From positions 558,001 through 622,000 of the forward strand of contig NZ_CP036292.1 in assembly GCF_007751715.1 (NCBI RefSeq): a stretch of DNA of 64,000 nucleotides, in the 5' to 3' direction. Made by a program: the position numbers and the translations under genes. The notes under the pieces were generated by a model. That model was given only the letters and a program-made list of their open reading frames with translations. It searched no databases and was not told where the DNA came from. The first letter of the stretch is position 1. Each line of letters opens with the position of its first letter. This document shows, one piece after another, positions 9,646 through 17,839 of the stretch. This stretch comes from Rosistilla oblonga (GTDB lineage Bacteria; Planctomycetota; Planctomycetia; Pirellulales; Pirellulaceae).

Positions 9646-10386
9646 TTACTTGCGAGGCTTGGTGAATCGCAGCAGGTAGTTTTCTTCGAACGCATCGACT
9701 TCGACTTCATCGGTGAACTGGAAGCCGGCCGCGATGACTTCGCTTTGGAAGACCTCTTTTCCAGCCCGCACATGGCCGAGGATGAACTCGCGCGATTTGC
9801 CTGGAATGCGGTCGAAGTCGATCAGGATCAATCGCCCGCCGGGCTTTAATGCACGGTAGATCGACGCCAGCGATTGCATCGGCTTTTCAAAGTGATGGTA
9901 GGTATCGCAGATGAATACCAGGTCGACCGATTCGGAAGGCAAGCGGATCGAAACGTCGGTGCCAAGCACGGGCGTTAGGTTTTCGATCCCATCGGCTGTC
10001 GCTCGCGAGGCGATGTGCTGCAGGAAGCTTGGTGCGATGTCGACGCTGTAGACCCATCCGTCCCAACCGGTCGTCTTGGCAAACAACTGGCTGTAGAAAC
10101 CGGTCCCCGCTCCGACGTCGGCGATCCTTTCGCCCGGTTTGATCGCACACGCTTCGAGCACAGCTTTTCGCCCGGCGTAGACCTCGCGGCTTTCGACTTC
10201 GAAGCGATCCAGCCATTCGCTGACGTTGAGTTCGGGATCCTTGAAGTTGTCGTTGATCCCAGCGGGCAGCGGAATCGTGGCGGGAGCTTCGGTTGCCGTC
10301 TGTTGGGCTTCCAGTCGTGCCGACGTTTGGACCGAGAGGGCAAACAATGCTGCTAGCGAGATGTGAAGGAAGGATCGGTGAGTCAT
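9646..10386 (-). CDS. Exported SAM-dependent methyltransferase
   Basis: A class I methyltransferase domain behind an N-terminal signal peptide (MTHRSFLHISLAALFALSV, cleavage near LEAQQ). Motif I is ADVGAGTGFYSQLFA; the acidic ribose-binding position follows in VYSVDIAP, then motif II DLVFICDTYHHFEKP and motif III LKPGGRLILIDF. It is about 246 residues. A secreted SAM enzyme is odd, because SAM is cytoplasmic, but this architecture is common in planctomycetes. The hydrophobic stretch could also be an anchor. The ATG at 10386 is chosen so the signal begins at the N-terminus. Substrate unknown. Confidence 0.85.
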   Translation of the reverse strand: MTHRSFLHISLAALFALSVQTSARLEAQQTATEAPATIPLPAGINDNFKDPELNVSEWLDRFEVESREVYAGRKAVLEACAIKPGERIADVGAGTGFYSQLFAKTTGWDGWVYSVDIAPSFLQHIASRATADGIENLTPVLGTDVSIRLPSESVDLVFICDTYHHFEKPMQSLASIYRALKPGGRLILIDFDRIPGKSREFILGHVRAGKEVFQSEVIAAGFQFTDEVEVDAFEENYLLRFTKPRK

Positions 10387-10541
10387 CGGTTCTCTCATTC
10401 CTCTTGGGCTGTAAAGTTGACTGCTGTTTTGTTTACTCGTCTGCAGGCATCCGCTGGCCTGCGGTTGGGGCTGGCGCCTATTGTAACAAGGGCATTGCGA
10501 CTTCGTTCTGCTCGAGATTGACCAGAGTGCTCAGCCACGAG

Positions 10542-11624
10542 TCAGTTCGATTGGTTTGACGCCTTGGTGTCGGTTGCCTTTTCTGCTGGGATCTTCTTCG
10601 GCGGCCCGGTGCTGGTCATTTGATCGTGCATGCCCAGGCCGACGAAGGTTGCGAATAAGATGCTTGTCGCAAGCAGGCCCATCCCCAACCATCGCGTTCG
10701 TTTGATCTGCCACCACATCAACAAACCCGAACAGCCCCAGAAGACCATCGAGACGAACATCACATCGACCAGCAGCGCCCACAGCCAACGGATCTCCACG
10801 ACCGGCGTGTAGATTCGTCCCAGGTGCATGCGTTGCAAGAAGGCTTTTTTGGTCAGTTGCGGGCGGTCGTCCTCGCGAACACTGTTGACGCTGCCGTCGG
10901 CCAAGTTGTAGCTGACGATGCAGGGAATGCCGTCGGCTTCAGCCGAAAAGACGACGCTCAGTTTTCGATACCCGAGGCTGGCCCGGTTCGATGGCAGCCC
11001 CAATTGATCGAGCACTTCGGGGATCTGGCGTTGGATGTCGGCAGAAACATTGGGCTCGATCTCGACTCGATAGACCTCTGCCAACGGATCGGATTTATCA
11101 TCTGCCGCGTCGTCAGCTTCGGCGTCGACAAGCGTCGTGCGAACTTCGCCGTCGCCGGTGACGGGATTGACGGCCAATTGATGTTTGGCGGTGGGAGTGT
11201 TGACGTTGTATTCCAGGTGTCCGCTGAACAGCGGTCGCCGGTCGTCGGTGATGCGCAGCTCGGGGCCCTGCGATTCGGACGTTAGAAGGTTGATTTGTTC
11301 GACGACCGCAATCGCTGTCTGCTGCGCCGATGTCAGGTCGGTCAGCAGCCCGGCGTCGAGATCCGCCGCGTGGTAGGTGGTGACTTCGTCGGCGGTGAAC
11401 ATCCGCGGGTGATTGAACATCCATCCGCTGAACCCGTACATCAGCACCCAGGGGAACATGAAGATACCCGAATAGAGATGGATCCGCCGCAGCAGCATCA
11501 CCGTCGATCGGCCCAGCTTTTCAGCTCGCGTCTTCTTTTTAGGTAGCCGTCGCGCCGATTCGCCGTTTGCGTTATCGAGATCGTCGGGCGAATTGGGAGT
11601 GGCGGATTCGGTCGAGCTCGACAT
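10542..11624 (-). CDS. PepSY-associated transmembrane protein
   Basis: A 360-residue inner-membrane protein of the PepSY_TM family, often linked to iron uptake or respiratory reductases. A basic N-terminal tail (RRLPKKKTRAEK) precedes a first helix RRIHLYSGIFMFPWVLMYGFSGWMF near residues 45-70. A large extracytoplasmic part covers about 80-285, with an acidic DAEADDAADDKSD segment. Two closing helices follow (WLWALLVDVMFVSMVFWGCSGLLMWW and LGMGLLATSILFATFVGLGMH). The ATG at 11624 fits the family. It stands alone with no TonB receptor beside it, so an iron role is only a family-level guess. Confidence 0.8.
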   Translation of the reverse strand: MSSSTESATPNSPDDLDNANGESARRLPKKKTRAEKLGRSTVMLLRRIHLYSGIFMFPWVLMYGFSGWMFNHPRMFTADEVTTYHAADLDAGLLTDLTSAQQTAIAVVEQINLLTSESQGPELRITDDRRPLFSGHLEYNVNTPTAKHQLAVNPVTGDGEVRTTLVDAEADDAADDKSDPLAEVYRVEIEPNVSADIQRQIPEVLDQLGLPSNRASLGYRKLSVVFSAEADGIPCIVSYNLADGSVNSVREDDRPQLTKKAFLQRMHLGRIYTPVVEIRWLWALLVDVMFVSMVFWGCSGLLMWWQIKRTRWLGMGLLATSILFATFVGLGMHDQMTSTGPPKKIPAEKATDTKASNQSN

Positions 11625-11951
11625 GGCAGGCGTTGAGGATTGGGGAGGTGAATCGCGGCCAACGCGATCGCGCGGTGGATCGCAGTTACGCTGGGCGGAT
11701 GCATTGTAGAGTGGGAGGTTCGCCGCAGGGTGCGCGGTCGATTAGATCGTTGCTGCAATCTGAGCAAGCAACAAGGGGGCAATCGAGTCGGCAGCAACTG
11801 CTATACGTGGGGCAGGGCAGGGGGGGCTTTTATTGTCCGGACTCGCCTCTTCATTCGACCTGCGATAGATCGCGACCGGCGGATGCTGCAGTTGCTGCTA
11901 ACTGCACATCTTAAAAAAGGCGGAAGCCTCGGATCTCGCCGAGTGTGTTCC
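11625..11951. other. Intergenic stretch holding a double polar motif
   Basis: There are 327 bases between two - strand genes with no credible ORF. The clear feature is the + strand GGGCAGGGCAGGG at 11810-11822. No promoter or terminator could be assigned with confidence. Confidence 0.5.
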
Positions 11952-12752
11952 TTATTCATCCCAGAGGTCGTCGGTGTAGCCTTCGGGGAAGGGGTTGTAG
12001 TTCTCTTGCTGCAGTTTGCGTTTGCTGAGGTCGTCCGGTTTCGTTGCAGGCTGCTTCTTTTTGCTCCGCGGCGGCGCTGGCTTCTTGAGTGGCTTGGGCT
12101 GCGATTTTTGTTTGGTTGCTTTTTTAGCTGGCTTTGCTTTGGGCTGGGGCAGGGCAGGGGGGCATGGTTTGGGAATTGGCGAGGGTTCTTCGGCGAGCGA
12201 GCTGAGTTCGTCTTGGATCGCGTCGGCATTAAACCGATCCAGCCAGCGGGCCAGTTGTTCGTCGGTCAGTGGGCTGTCGGGCTTGTGCGATTTGCCTCGC
12301 TTGGCCTGTCGATTGCCACGGCCTTGTTTGTTTTTCTTCGCACCGGTAGTGACTTGGCCAGCGAGCAGTCGTTCGTACCAGATGTCCGCGTCGACCGATT
12401 TCCCGCCGCGGCGATCGATCGCTTTTTGAAGCCGATGGTCCGACGAGACGACAGTCAATTGCTTGGGGTGCGAACTCTTTGCGATCAAGTCTTCGATCAA
12501 GTCGTCCGCTTCAGGATGGTCGACGGCATAGAAGATTTGGATTCCGCTGGAGTCGACCTGGTGGGCGTCGATCTGTTTTCCCGAGTGACGGTCGAAGACG
12601 ATCGTCGTTTGGGGAAGGTCTTGCGGTTCCAAATAGGCAGCGATCGTATCGATCAATCGCTGCCGCGCCCGTTCCAACCATGCCGCTCCATGACCGGTTC
12701 CCATCAGGTCGGATTGGTGCAGCAGGTTGTATCCATCGATTAACAGACGCAT
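11952..12752 (-). CDS. NYN-domain (YacP-like) ribonuclease
   Basis: A 266-residue protein with an N-terminal PIN-like NYN domain. It opens MRLLIDGYNLLH (Asp6), followed by TIVFDRH, the acidic HPEADDLIEDLI segment and TVVSSDHRLQKA, which supply the metal-binding acidic residues. Bacillus YacP/Rae1 homologues cleave mRNA on the ribosome. The C-terminal ~90 residues are Lys/Pro/Gln rich, low complexity, and likely RNA- or ribosome-binding. The + strand GGGCAGGGCAGGG at 12147-12159 lies inside this tail and is read on the - strand as PCPPALPQP, so the polar motif overlaps a weakly constrained coding segment. Confidence 0.85.
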   Translation of the reverse strand: MRLLIDGYNLLHQSDLMGTGHGAAWLERARQRLIDTIAAYLEPQDLPQTTIVFDRHSGKQIDAHQVDSSGIQIFYAVDHPEADDLIEDLIAKSSHPKQLTVVSSDHRLQKAIDRRGGKSVDADIWYERLLAGQVTTGAKKNKQGRGNRQAKRGKSHKPDSPLTDEQLARWLDRFNADAIQDELSSLAEEPSPIPKPCPPALPQPKAKPAKKATKQKSQPKPLKKPAPPRSKKKQPATKPDDLSKRKLQQENYNPFPEGYTDDLWDE

Positions 12753-12822
12753 AGATATCTACAGTGGCATTGGGAATCAAAGCCGTGTTGTCCTGCCGCG
12801 GCTGTCAACGGTCGCATCTATC

Positions 12823-12970
12823 CTGTTACTAGCACGAAGCGCCAGCGAGTGATGGATCTGTTACTAGCACGAAGCGCGAGCGAGTGTTGAATCTCCTGAA
12901 TCTGTTACTAGCCCGAAACACCCGCGAGTGTTGGATCTCCACTCGCTTGCGCTTCGTGCTAGTATTGCTA
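12823..12970. repeat. Short direct repeats plus an inverted copy (TTACTAGCACGAAGCGC type)
   Basis: Three imperfect direct copies of a unit built on TGTTACTAGCACGAAGCGC followed by CAGCGAGTG begin near 12823, 12859 and 12903. An inverted copy (ACTCGCTTGCGCTTCGTGCT) at about 12941-12960 can pair with any of them. It lies between the convergent/downstream sides of the NYN gene and leuA. Probably a dispersed planctomycete intergenic repeat; no coding potential. Confidence 0.7.
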
Positions 12971-13010
12971 GGCGAAAGGCGACTCGCCATTCACCGTTTT
13001 GGCATCCGCG

Positions 13011-14564
13011 TCAGGAGGCGTTTTCGGTCTCCGCTGCGATCCGATTGACGGCGTTGAGCATCGCCAGGATCGTCGCTTCGACCGTGTCGGTGCTGACGCC
13101 GATCCCGCGATAGGTCTTGCCGTTATATTCGATCTCCAGCGTCGTTTCGCCTTGCGCGTCGCGACCCAGCGTGGCGCTGTGGACTTGGAAATCCTTGCAC
13201 ATGACTTTCATGCCGGTGATCTGTTCGACGGCCCAGAAGGCGGCGTCGATCGGTCCGTCCCCTTGGTTGACCTCGGCCGAATGTTCTTCGTCGCCGCGGC
13301 GAAGCGTCAACTTCACGGTCGGCGTGCTGGTCCGCGAGTTGCGAACTTCGTAATCGACAAGCGACCACTGGGCTTGGTTGTTGCCGGAGATCTGTTGTTG
13401 AATCAACGCAGTGATATCGCCGTCGTAGATCTCCTTTTTCTTGTCGGCCAACGCCTTGAAGCGTTCGAAGACGACTTGCAATTGTTCGCCGGTCAATTGG
13501 AAACCCAGCTGGCGAGCGCGATCGGCAAGCGCCGCCCGGCCGCTGTGCTTGCCCAGCACGAGGTCGGTCTTGGCAAATCCGACATCTTCGGGGCGGATGA
13601 TCTCGTACGTGGTCGGTTCTTTTAACATCCCGTCTTGGTGGATCCCCGATTCGTGAGCGAAGGCGTTGCGGCCGACGATCGCTTTGTTGCGTTGGACCGA
13701 CATTCCGGTCGTGCTGCTGACCAATCGGCTGGCCGGGACCAGACGCTGAGTGTTGATTCGCGTGTCGACTTTGTAGAAGTCGGATCGGGTGCGGAGCGCC
13801 ATCACGACTTCTTCCAACGAACAGTTGCCGGCCCGTTCGCCGATCCCGTTGATCGTGCATTCGACTTGCCCGGCACCCGCTTGAACTCCAGCCAAGCTGT
13901 TGGCGACCGCCATCCCCAAGTCGTCGTGGCAGTGGACGCTGATGACGGCTTTGTCGATGTTGGGCACGCGGTCGATCAACATCTTAATCCGAGCATGGAA
14001 TTCAGTCGGAGTGGTGTAGCCGACGGTGTCGGGGATGTTGATCGTTGTCGCTCCGGCGGTGATCGCCGCTTCGACGACGCGGCACAAGAAATCGGGCTCG
14101 GTCCGAGCGGCATCTTCCGGCGAGAATTCGACGTCGTCGCAGACGTTGGCAGCACGCGTGACGCCCGCGATCGCTCGTTCGACGATCTCGTCGGTCGTCA
14201 TCTTCAATTTGAACTGGCGATGGATCGCGCTGGTCGCCAAGAAGACGTGGATCCGCGGCTGTGGGGCTCCTTTGAGTGCTTCCCAGGCGCGGTCGATATC
14301 CTTTTCGGCACAGCGAGCGAGCCCGCAGATCGTGGCGCCGCGAACGGTTTGTGCGATCTCGCGGACGGCTTCGAAGTCGCCAGGCGACGCGATCGGAAAA
14401 CCGGCTTCGATCACGTCGACGCCCAATTCGACCAGCATCTGCGCGACTTCCAGTTTCTCATTCAGATTCATGCTTGCGCCGGGCGATTGTTCGCCGTCGC
14501 GAAGCGTCGTGTCGAAGATCTTGATGTGGCGTGTTTCGGTCGATTCGTTATCGTTGACTGGCAT
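13011..14564 (-). CDS. leuA: 2-isopropylmalate synthase
   Basis: Catalyses the first committed step of leucine biosynthesis, acetyl-CoA plus 2-oxoisovalerate to 2-isopropylmalate. The 517-residue enzyme has the HMGL-like TIM barrel with DTTLRDGEQSPGASMN near the start, the metal-binding HCHDDLGMAVAN loop, and NGIGERAGNCSLEEVVMAL. The C-terminal LeuA dimer (leucine-feedback) domain covers roughly residues 375-510. It ends near EIEYNGKTYRGIGVSTDTVEATI. It is preceded by a promoter, a Leu-rich leader peptide and an attenuator terminator (14604-14818). Dual control by attenuation and feedback inhibition is therefore likely. No leuB/C/D is adjacent. Confidence 0.96.
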   Translation of the reverse strand: MPVNDNESTETRHIKIFDTTLRDGEQSPGASMNLNEKLEVAQMLVELGVDVIEAGFPIASPGDFEAVREIAQTVRGATICGLARCAEKDIDRAWEALKGAPQPRIHVFLATSAIHRQFKLKMTTDEIVERAIAGVTRAANVCDDVEFSPEDAARTEPDFLCRVVEAAITAGATTINIPDTVGYTTPTEFHARIKMLIDRVPNIDKAVISVHCHDDLGMAVANSLAGVQAGAGQVECTINGIGERAGNCSLEEVVMALRTRSDFYKVDTRINTQRLVPASRLVSSTTGMSVQRNKAIVGRNAFAHESGIHQDGMLKEPTTYEIIRPEDVGFAKTDLVLGKHSGRAALADRARQLGFQLTGEQLQVVFERFKALADKKKEIYDGDITALIQQQISGNNQAQWSLVDYEVRNSRTSTPTVKLTLRRGDEEHSAEVNQGDGPIDAAFWAVEQITGMKVMCKDFQVHSATLGRDAQGETTLEIEYNGKTYRGIGVSTDTVEATILAMLNAVNRIAAETENAS

Positions 14565-14603
14565 GGAAAAGGTCCTGGAAATGCTGAGTCGGATTCATCC
14601 AAT

Positions 14604-14642
14604 AAAAAAACCCCGTGGCTCATCGACGAGCCACGGGGTTTG
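14604..14642 (-). terminator. Intrinsic terminator (attenuator) in the leuA leader
   Basis: On the - strand, arms AACCCCGTGGCTC (14640-14628) and GAGCCACGGGGTT (14621-14609) pair perfectly around a 6-base loop and run straight into a T-tract of seven. The tract ends about 40 bases before the leuA ATG. A terminator upstream of the gene, downstream of a Leu-rich leader ORF on the same transcript, is the classical arrangement of amino-acid attenuation. Confidence 0.92.
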
Positions 14643-14684
14643 GTGATTTGTTACGTTCGCGGTTTTGCGAATCCAATCGTTCCC

Positions 14685-14747
14685 CTAGCACTCGCCCTTG
14701 GCAGCGCGTCGCAAGTATAGCGATAGGAGGTGCAGTTGGATGGTCAT
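14685..14747 (-). CDS. leuL: Leucine leader peptide controlling leuA
   Basis: ATG at 14747, stop TAG at 14685, encoding MTIQLHLLSLYLRRAAKGEC. Five of the first twelve residues are Leu (codons CTG, CTC, CTA, CTA, TTG), a density and spacing expected of a ribosome-stalling leader. The stop lies about 45 bases before the attenuator hairpin. The bases GCTAGGGG, which include the stop codon, can pair with CCCCGTGGC, the left arm of the terminator, with one bulge. That gives a simple antiterminator exposed when a ribosome stalls at the Leu codons and masked when it reaches the stop. The peptide itself probably has no other job. Confidence 0.85.
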   Translation of the reverse strand: MTIQLHLLSLYLRRAAKGEC

Positions 14748-14789
14748 TTAGAAGACGTCGCAAAAAAGGTGGAACGGGAGGCCGCTTCG

Positions 14790-14818
14790 ATTATTGACTA
14801 GGCAAGCCCCGCGGTCAA
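14790..14818 (-). promoter_or_regulatory. Sigma-70-type promoter for leuL-leuA
   Basis: On the - strand TTGACC (14818-14813) is separated by exactly 17 bases from AATAAT (14795-14790), each one mismatch from the TTGACA/TATAAT consensus. Transcription would begin near 14783, about 36 bases before the leader-peptide ATG. Confidence 0.75.
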
Positions 14819-14820
14819 GA

Positions 14821-15204
14821 CAGCAGCAGGGCAGGGCGGGTTCGCGCTTTGAAGAATTAATACAACACGCATTACCACGCGGGCGTCGCGGCTCCCCCAG
14901 CCATCGCTCTGCGGTCCACTTCGTTCTGGGGATCGTCTCGCTGGCTGTGGGAACGATGGCAGAATGATTGCTGGCAGAATGAGAAAAGCGGGGGGAGCGA
15001 GCGTTGTTCGTCGCGGAAGCTGCAGCGCCAATAGACTTCGCCTCGTGCGATTGGCTATTTTGCTCCCATCATCCTGCCGAAGTTTTGTTCCGCCCCGTCA
15101 TCGTGTGTCGATACCAAATACGACAGGAGACGCAACCGTCTCGTTCTGCGGAGCACCTGCTGGGCAGAGAATGATTCGCAGGTGCATTTGCAAGGGTCGT
15201 TAGG
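14821..15204. other. Intergenic, degenerate copy of the GGCAGAATGAT repeat family
   Basis: No convincing gene. It holds a + strand GGGCAGGG at 14829. Around 14935-15185 are fragments such as GGCAGAATGATTGCTGGCAG and TCATCCTGCC that resemble the ~195-bp tandem repeats at 17.2-17.7 kb, so it is probably an eroded copy. Confidence 0.45.
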
Positions 15205-15488
15205 TCACCGGTCAGTCCAGTAGTCGGGAGGCCGCGATCCGTGGGCAACAGCGATCACCACAATGTCGGCTCCATCCGTTCGGAAGATAATTCGAAACGG
15301 GAATCGCCGCAGCAAAAAGTAGCGATGGCGAGAGTTGCACTTTGGAAACCGCTCGGGGGCATCTGCGATAACGCCCGATCGAATTCTGTATCGAAATCGT
15401 TTGCCGTTTCAATGCTTCGTTCGGCGTACCATTTCAGGGACTCCGTGTAGTCGTCCTCTGCCGCCGAACAGATCGTGACGTTAGCCAT
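15205..15488 (-). pseudogene. ParE/RelE-type toxin, frameshifted
   Basis: The ATG at 15488 opens MANVTICSAAEDDYTESLKW and continues to FDTEFDRAL near 15372, as in ParE-family mRNA-interferase-fold toxins. The family-like continuation VIADAPERFPKC, then SRHRYFLLRRFPFRIIFRTD and VAHGSRPPDYW to the TGA at 15205, lies in another frame. The switch corresponds to one missing base near 15368-15375. The reading frame is therefore broken, unless a programmed -1 shift is used (no slippery heptamer was seen). The antitoxin just upstream is intact and overlaps this start by 8 bases, so the pair was an operon. Confidence 0.8.
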
Positions 15489-15717
15489 CCAGGCCGGCCT
15501 TGCGTCGTGCGCGCTGGCGCACTTCAGCCCATGGTGTGCTGGTCGTTTCACCCGCGTCGTAAGCGTCGCTGCGTCGATTGGCCTCGGTAATCCATTGCGA
15601 ATCGGGGGGCACCCAGTCAAGTGGAGAAACGCTGTCCCAAAGGTTTGCGATCAATTGGGCACGATCCGAAGCAGGCAACGACTGCGCGGCGGTCAAGATT
15701 TCGTTCATGTTGGTCAT
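15481..15717 (-). CDS. Addiction-module antitoxin (PF09720-like)
   Basis: About 78 residues: MTNMNEILTAAQSLPASDRA then QLIANLWDSVSP, RRSDAYDAGETTSTPWAEVR and a basic tail. This matches the short unstable antitoxin family that partners ParE/RelE toxins. A second Met (15708) is an alternative start. Its stop overlaps the toxin ATG, the usual translational coupling. The toxin is frameshifted, so this antitoxin may be an orphan relic, or may neutralise a toxin elsewhere. Confidence 0.8.
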   Translation of the reverse strand: MTNMNEILTAAQSLPASDRAQLIANLWDSVSPLDWVPPDSQWITEANRRSDAYDAGETTSTPWAEVRQRARRKAGLDG

Positions 15718-15983
15718 AAACGTCAGTGTACCAGTTCGCCCGCAATAAGACACTAAAAGCGACAGTTCCCACAACTACTTCGTTCAGTGGTGGACTGCTT
15801 GGCCGGATAAAGATTTCGCGATGGCGAGGCGCGTTGGTCGCGACAGGTGCGTAGCAGAACGGACTTGCCCCAACGCTGCTGATCATTTTGCCCGCGTCGT
15901 TGGCTCGTTCTGCGGTTTGGCGGGATGGCAGGATGCTTGCTGGCAGTGCGATAGACCACGACTGACGGACACTCCAAGGGGCG

Positions 15984-16868
15984 TCAAAGGGCTAAGGATT
16001 GCTCGTGGTCGACTTCGAACTGGTTGGGAGTTCGGTAGCCAAGGGTTTGATGAATTCGCGTGGAGTTGTAAAACGTTTCGATGTATTCAAATACGCTGGT
16101 GCGGGCATCGTTGATATCGGCAAATGATTCAAATTTAGTCCACTCATGTTTCAGGGACCAAAAGAATCGTTCCATCACGGCGTTGTCGTAACAACATCCA
16201 GTGCGGCTCATCGAGCAGGTGATGCCGAGAGTCTTCAGCGTACGTTGATACTCGCTGCTGGTGTACTGGCATCCACGATCGCTGTGGTGAAGCAGGTTCG
16301 CTGTGTCAGGCCGTCGATTTGCGATCGCTTGCCTCAACGCATCTTCGACCAGAGGCGTTGCGAGGCTTTCGGAAATCGACCATCCAACCACTTTGCGGCT
16401 AAACAGATCGAGCACAACAGCAAGATAGATCCAGCCGTTGGCCGATGGCAAATAGGTGATGTCGGTTACCCATTTGCGGTTCGGCCCTTCCGCCTCGAAA
16501 ACCTGGTCGAGTAGATTCGGTGCGGGGACTTTGGTTGGATCGGCGACCGTGGTCGTTGGAGTGAAACGCTTGTGGACCTTGCTTTTTAGGCCCATTTCAC
16601 GCATCGCCTTGGCCACCGTATTGCGACTTGCCGACTCGAGCTGCGCGTCGGCCTGCATCAGTTCGGCGACCTTGTAGCTTCCGTAGATCTGCTTCGAACT
16701 GGCGTGCACCCGCTGAACATCCGCGCGAATCTTATTCGTTCTTTGCTTGCGTGCACTTGGCTCACGCACGCACCAGGCGTAATAGCCACTTCTGCTGACA
16801 AGCATCACTCGGCACATGGTCTGAATTGGAAACGAGTCGCGATGTTGTTTGATCCAGGCGTACTTCAT
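15984..16868 (-). CDS. IS3-family transposase OrfB (DDE integrase)
   Basis: 294 residues. An N-terminal helical HTH_21-type region (GYYAWCVREPSARKQRTNK, IYGSYKVAELM) precedes the rve integrase core. The DDE triad is visible: Asp in KWVTDITYLP, Asp in LLHHSDRGCQYTS, and Glu in CYDNAVMERFFWSLKHE, 35 residues after the second Asp as in the family. The end YNSTRIHQTLGYRTPNQFE is typical. It overlaps orfA by 4 bases (ATGA), so it may be made by translational coupling as well as by the usual -1 frameshift. Confidence 0.95.
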   Translation of the reverse strand: MKYAWIKQHRDSFPIQTMCRVMLVSRSGYYAWCVREPSARKQRTNKIRADVQRVHASSKQIYGSYKVAELMQADAQLESASRNTVAKAMREMGLKSKVHKRFTPTTTVADPTKVPAPNLLDQVFEAEGPNRKWVTDITYLPSANGWIYLAVVLDLFSRKVVGWSISESLATPLVEDALRQAIANRRPDTANLLHHSDRGCQYTSSEYQRTLKTLGITCSMSRTGCCYDNAVMERFFWSLKHEWTKFESFADINDARTSVFEYIETFYNSTRIHQTLGYRTPNQFEVDHEQSLAL

Positions 16869-17170
16869 TTCGACTCCTTCGCAAAATACGCCGTGGCTTT
16901 TTTTAATATGTCTCGTTCCATTTCGGCCTGCAGCAGCGCCTTCTTCAGGCGACGGTTCTCGGCAATCAGCGCATCGTTGCTTGAGCCGACTGAAGCGGGG
17001 ATCGCACTGGCGTCAAACTTCTTGATCCAATCGCGGATGCTCCTCGGAGCCACCGCAACTGCATCGGCGGCCTGTTTGATCGTGTAGCCCTTCTTCGTAA
17101 CGAGCTCCACGGCACTGCGTTTAAATTCGTCCGAATGCACACGTCGCGGCTGTCTAGGATTCTCTGGCAT
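16865..17170 (-). CDS. IS3-family OrfA (HTH protein)
   Basis: 101 residues with a HTH_Tnp_1 domain (RVHSDEFKRSAVELVTKKGY then TIKQAADAVAVAPRSIRDWIKKF). A Leu-zipper-like C-terminus follows (LIAENRRLKKALLQAEMERD then ILKKATAYF). It binds the terminal repeats and multimerises with OrfAB. The start ATG at 17170 lies about 60 bases inside the right inverted repeat. Confidence 0.93.
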   Translation of the reverse strand: MPENPRQPRRVHSDEFKRSAVELVTKKGYTIKQAADAVAVAPRSIRDWIKKFDASAIPASVGSSNDALIAENRRLKKALLQAEMERDILKKATAYFAKESK

Positions 17171-17232
17171 TATTTTCTCCTGGGAAGATTCTGAGTAATC
17201 CTTGGAGTGTCCGCCAGTCGTGGTCTATCGCA

Positions 17233-17735
17233 CAGAATGATAGAGGCGTGGATGGCGAGGGGGGTGCGTAGCAGAACGGACTTCACCCAATGTTGCTGCT
17301 CATTTTGCCCCCATCATTCTGCCAACACTTCTATGTTCAGCTTTGTGTCACAACGACACTCGTTGCGACACACCGTGGGGTTACTTCGTTCTGCGGTTCG
17401 GCGGGATGGCAGGATGCTTGCTGGCAGAATGATAGAGGCGTGGATGGCGAGGGGGGGCGCGGCCGGCGCGTAGCAGAACGGACTTCGCTCAACGCAGCTC
17501 ATCCTGCCCCCATTATTCTGCTAACACTTCTATGTTCTGCTTTGCGTCGCAACGACACTCGTTGCGAACGGCCGCGAGGTTACTTCGTTCTGCGGTTCGA
17601 CGGGATGCCAGGATGATTGCTGGCAGAATGATAGAGGCGTGGATGGCGAGGGGGCCGTGGCAGGTGTATAGCAGAACGGACTTCGCCCAACGATGCTGCT
17701 CATTCTGCCCCCCCCATCGTTCTGCCAAAACTTTT
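17233..17735. repeat. Tandem ~195-bp repeats (GGCAGAATGATAGAGG units), first unit split by the IS
   Basis: Units begin CAGAATGATAGAGGCGTGG at 17233, 17425 and 17624 (spacing 192 and 199). Each has GTAGCAGAACGGACTTC, a CATTCTGCC stretch, CAACGACACTCGTTGCGA and GTTCTGCGGTTCG. The left flank of the IS (about 15820-15946) is the front part of another unit. GGCAGAATGAT and its complement ATCATTCTGCC recur inside each unit, so the RNA can fold into hairpins. No ORF is shared by the units. Confidence 0.85.
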
Positions 17736-17839
17736 CCGATGTGCGACGCGGCGAATGGCAATGCGTGGCGTCGCTGCGATTGGGGCAGGGCAGGGCGGTT
17801 TGAGATCGCGCGGGTGTGGGCGAGCGATTTGGATGCGAG

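Larger units (their letters stand above)
15947..17232 (-). mobile_element. IS3-family insertion sequence (1286 bp, intact ends)
   Basis: Terminal inverted repeats of about 31 bp begin TGCGATAGACCACGACTG at 15947 and end with the complement at 17232, with one mismatch. The element is flanked by a 3-bp direct duplication CAG (15944-15946 and 17233-17235), typical of IS3-family transposition. Removing it restores GCTGGCAGAATGATAGAGG, exactly as in the neighbouring uninterrupted repeats at 17421 and 17620. It carries orfA and orfB on the - strand, both complete. The intact ends and ORFs suggest recent arrival. Confidence 0.95.

Noticed and set aside
14604-14747. T-box or protein-binding riboswitch for leuA control
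   Set aside because: No T-box sequence, specifier stem or long structured leader is present; the short Leu-rich ORF plus terminator explains the region better.
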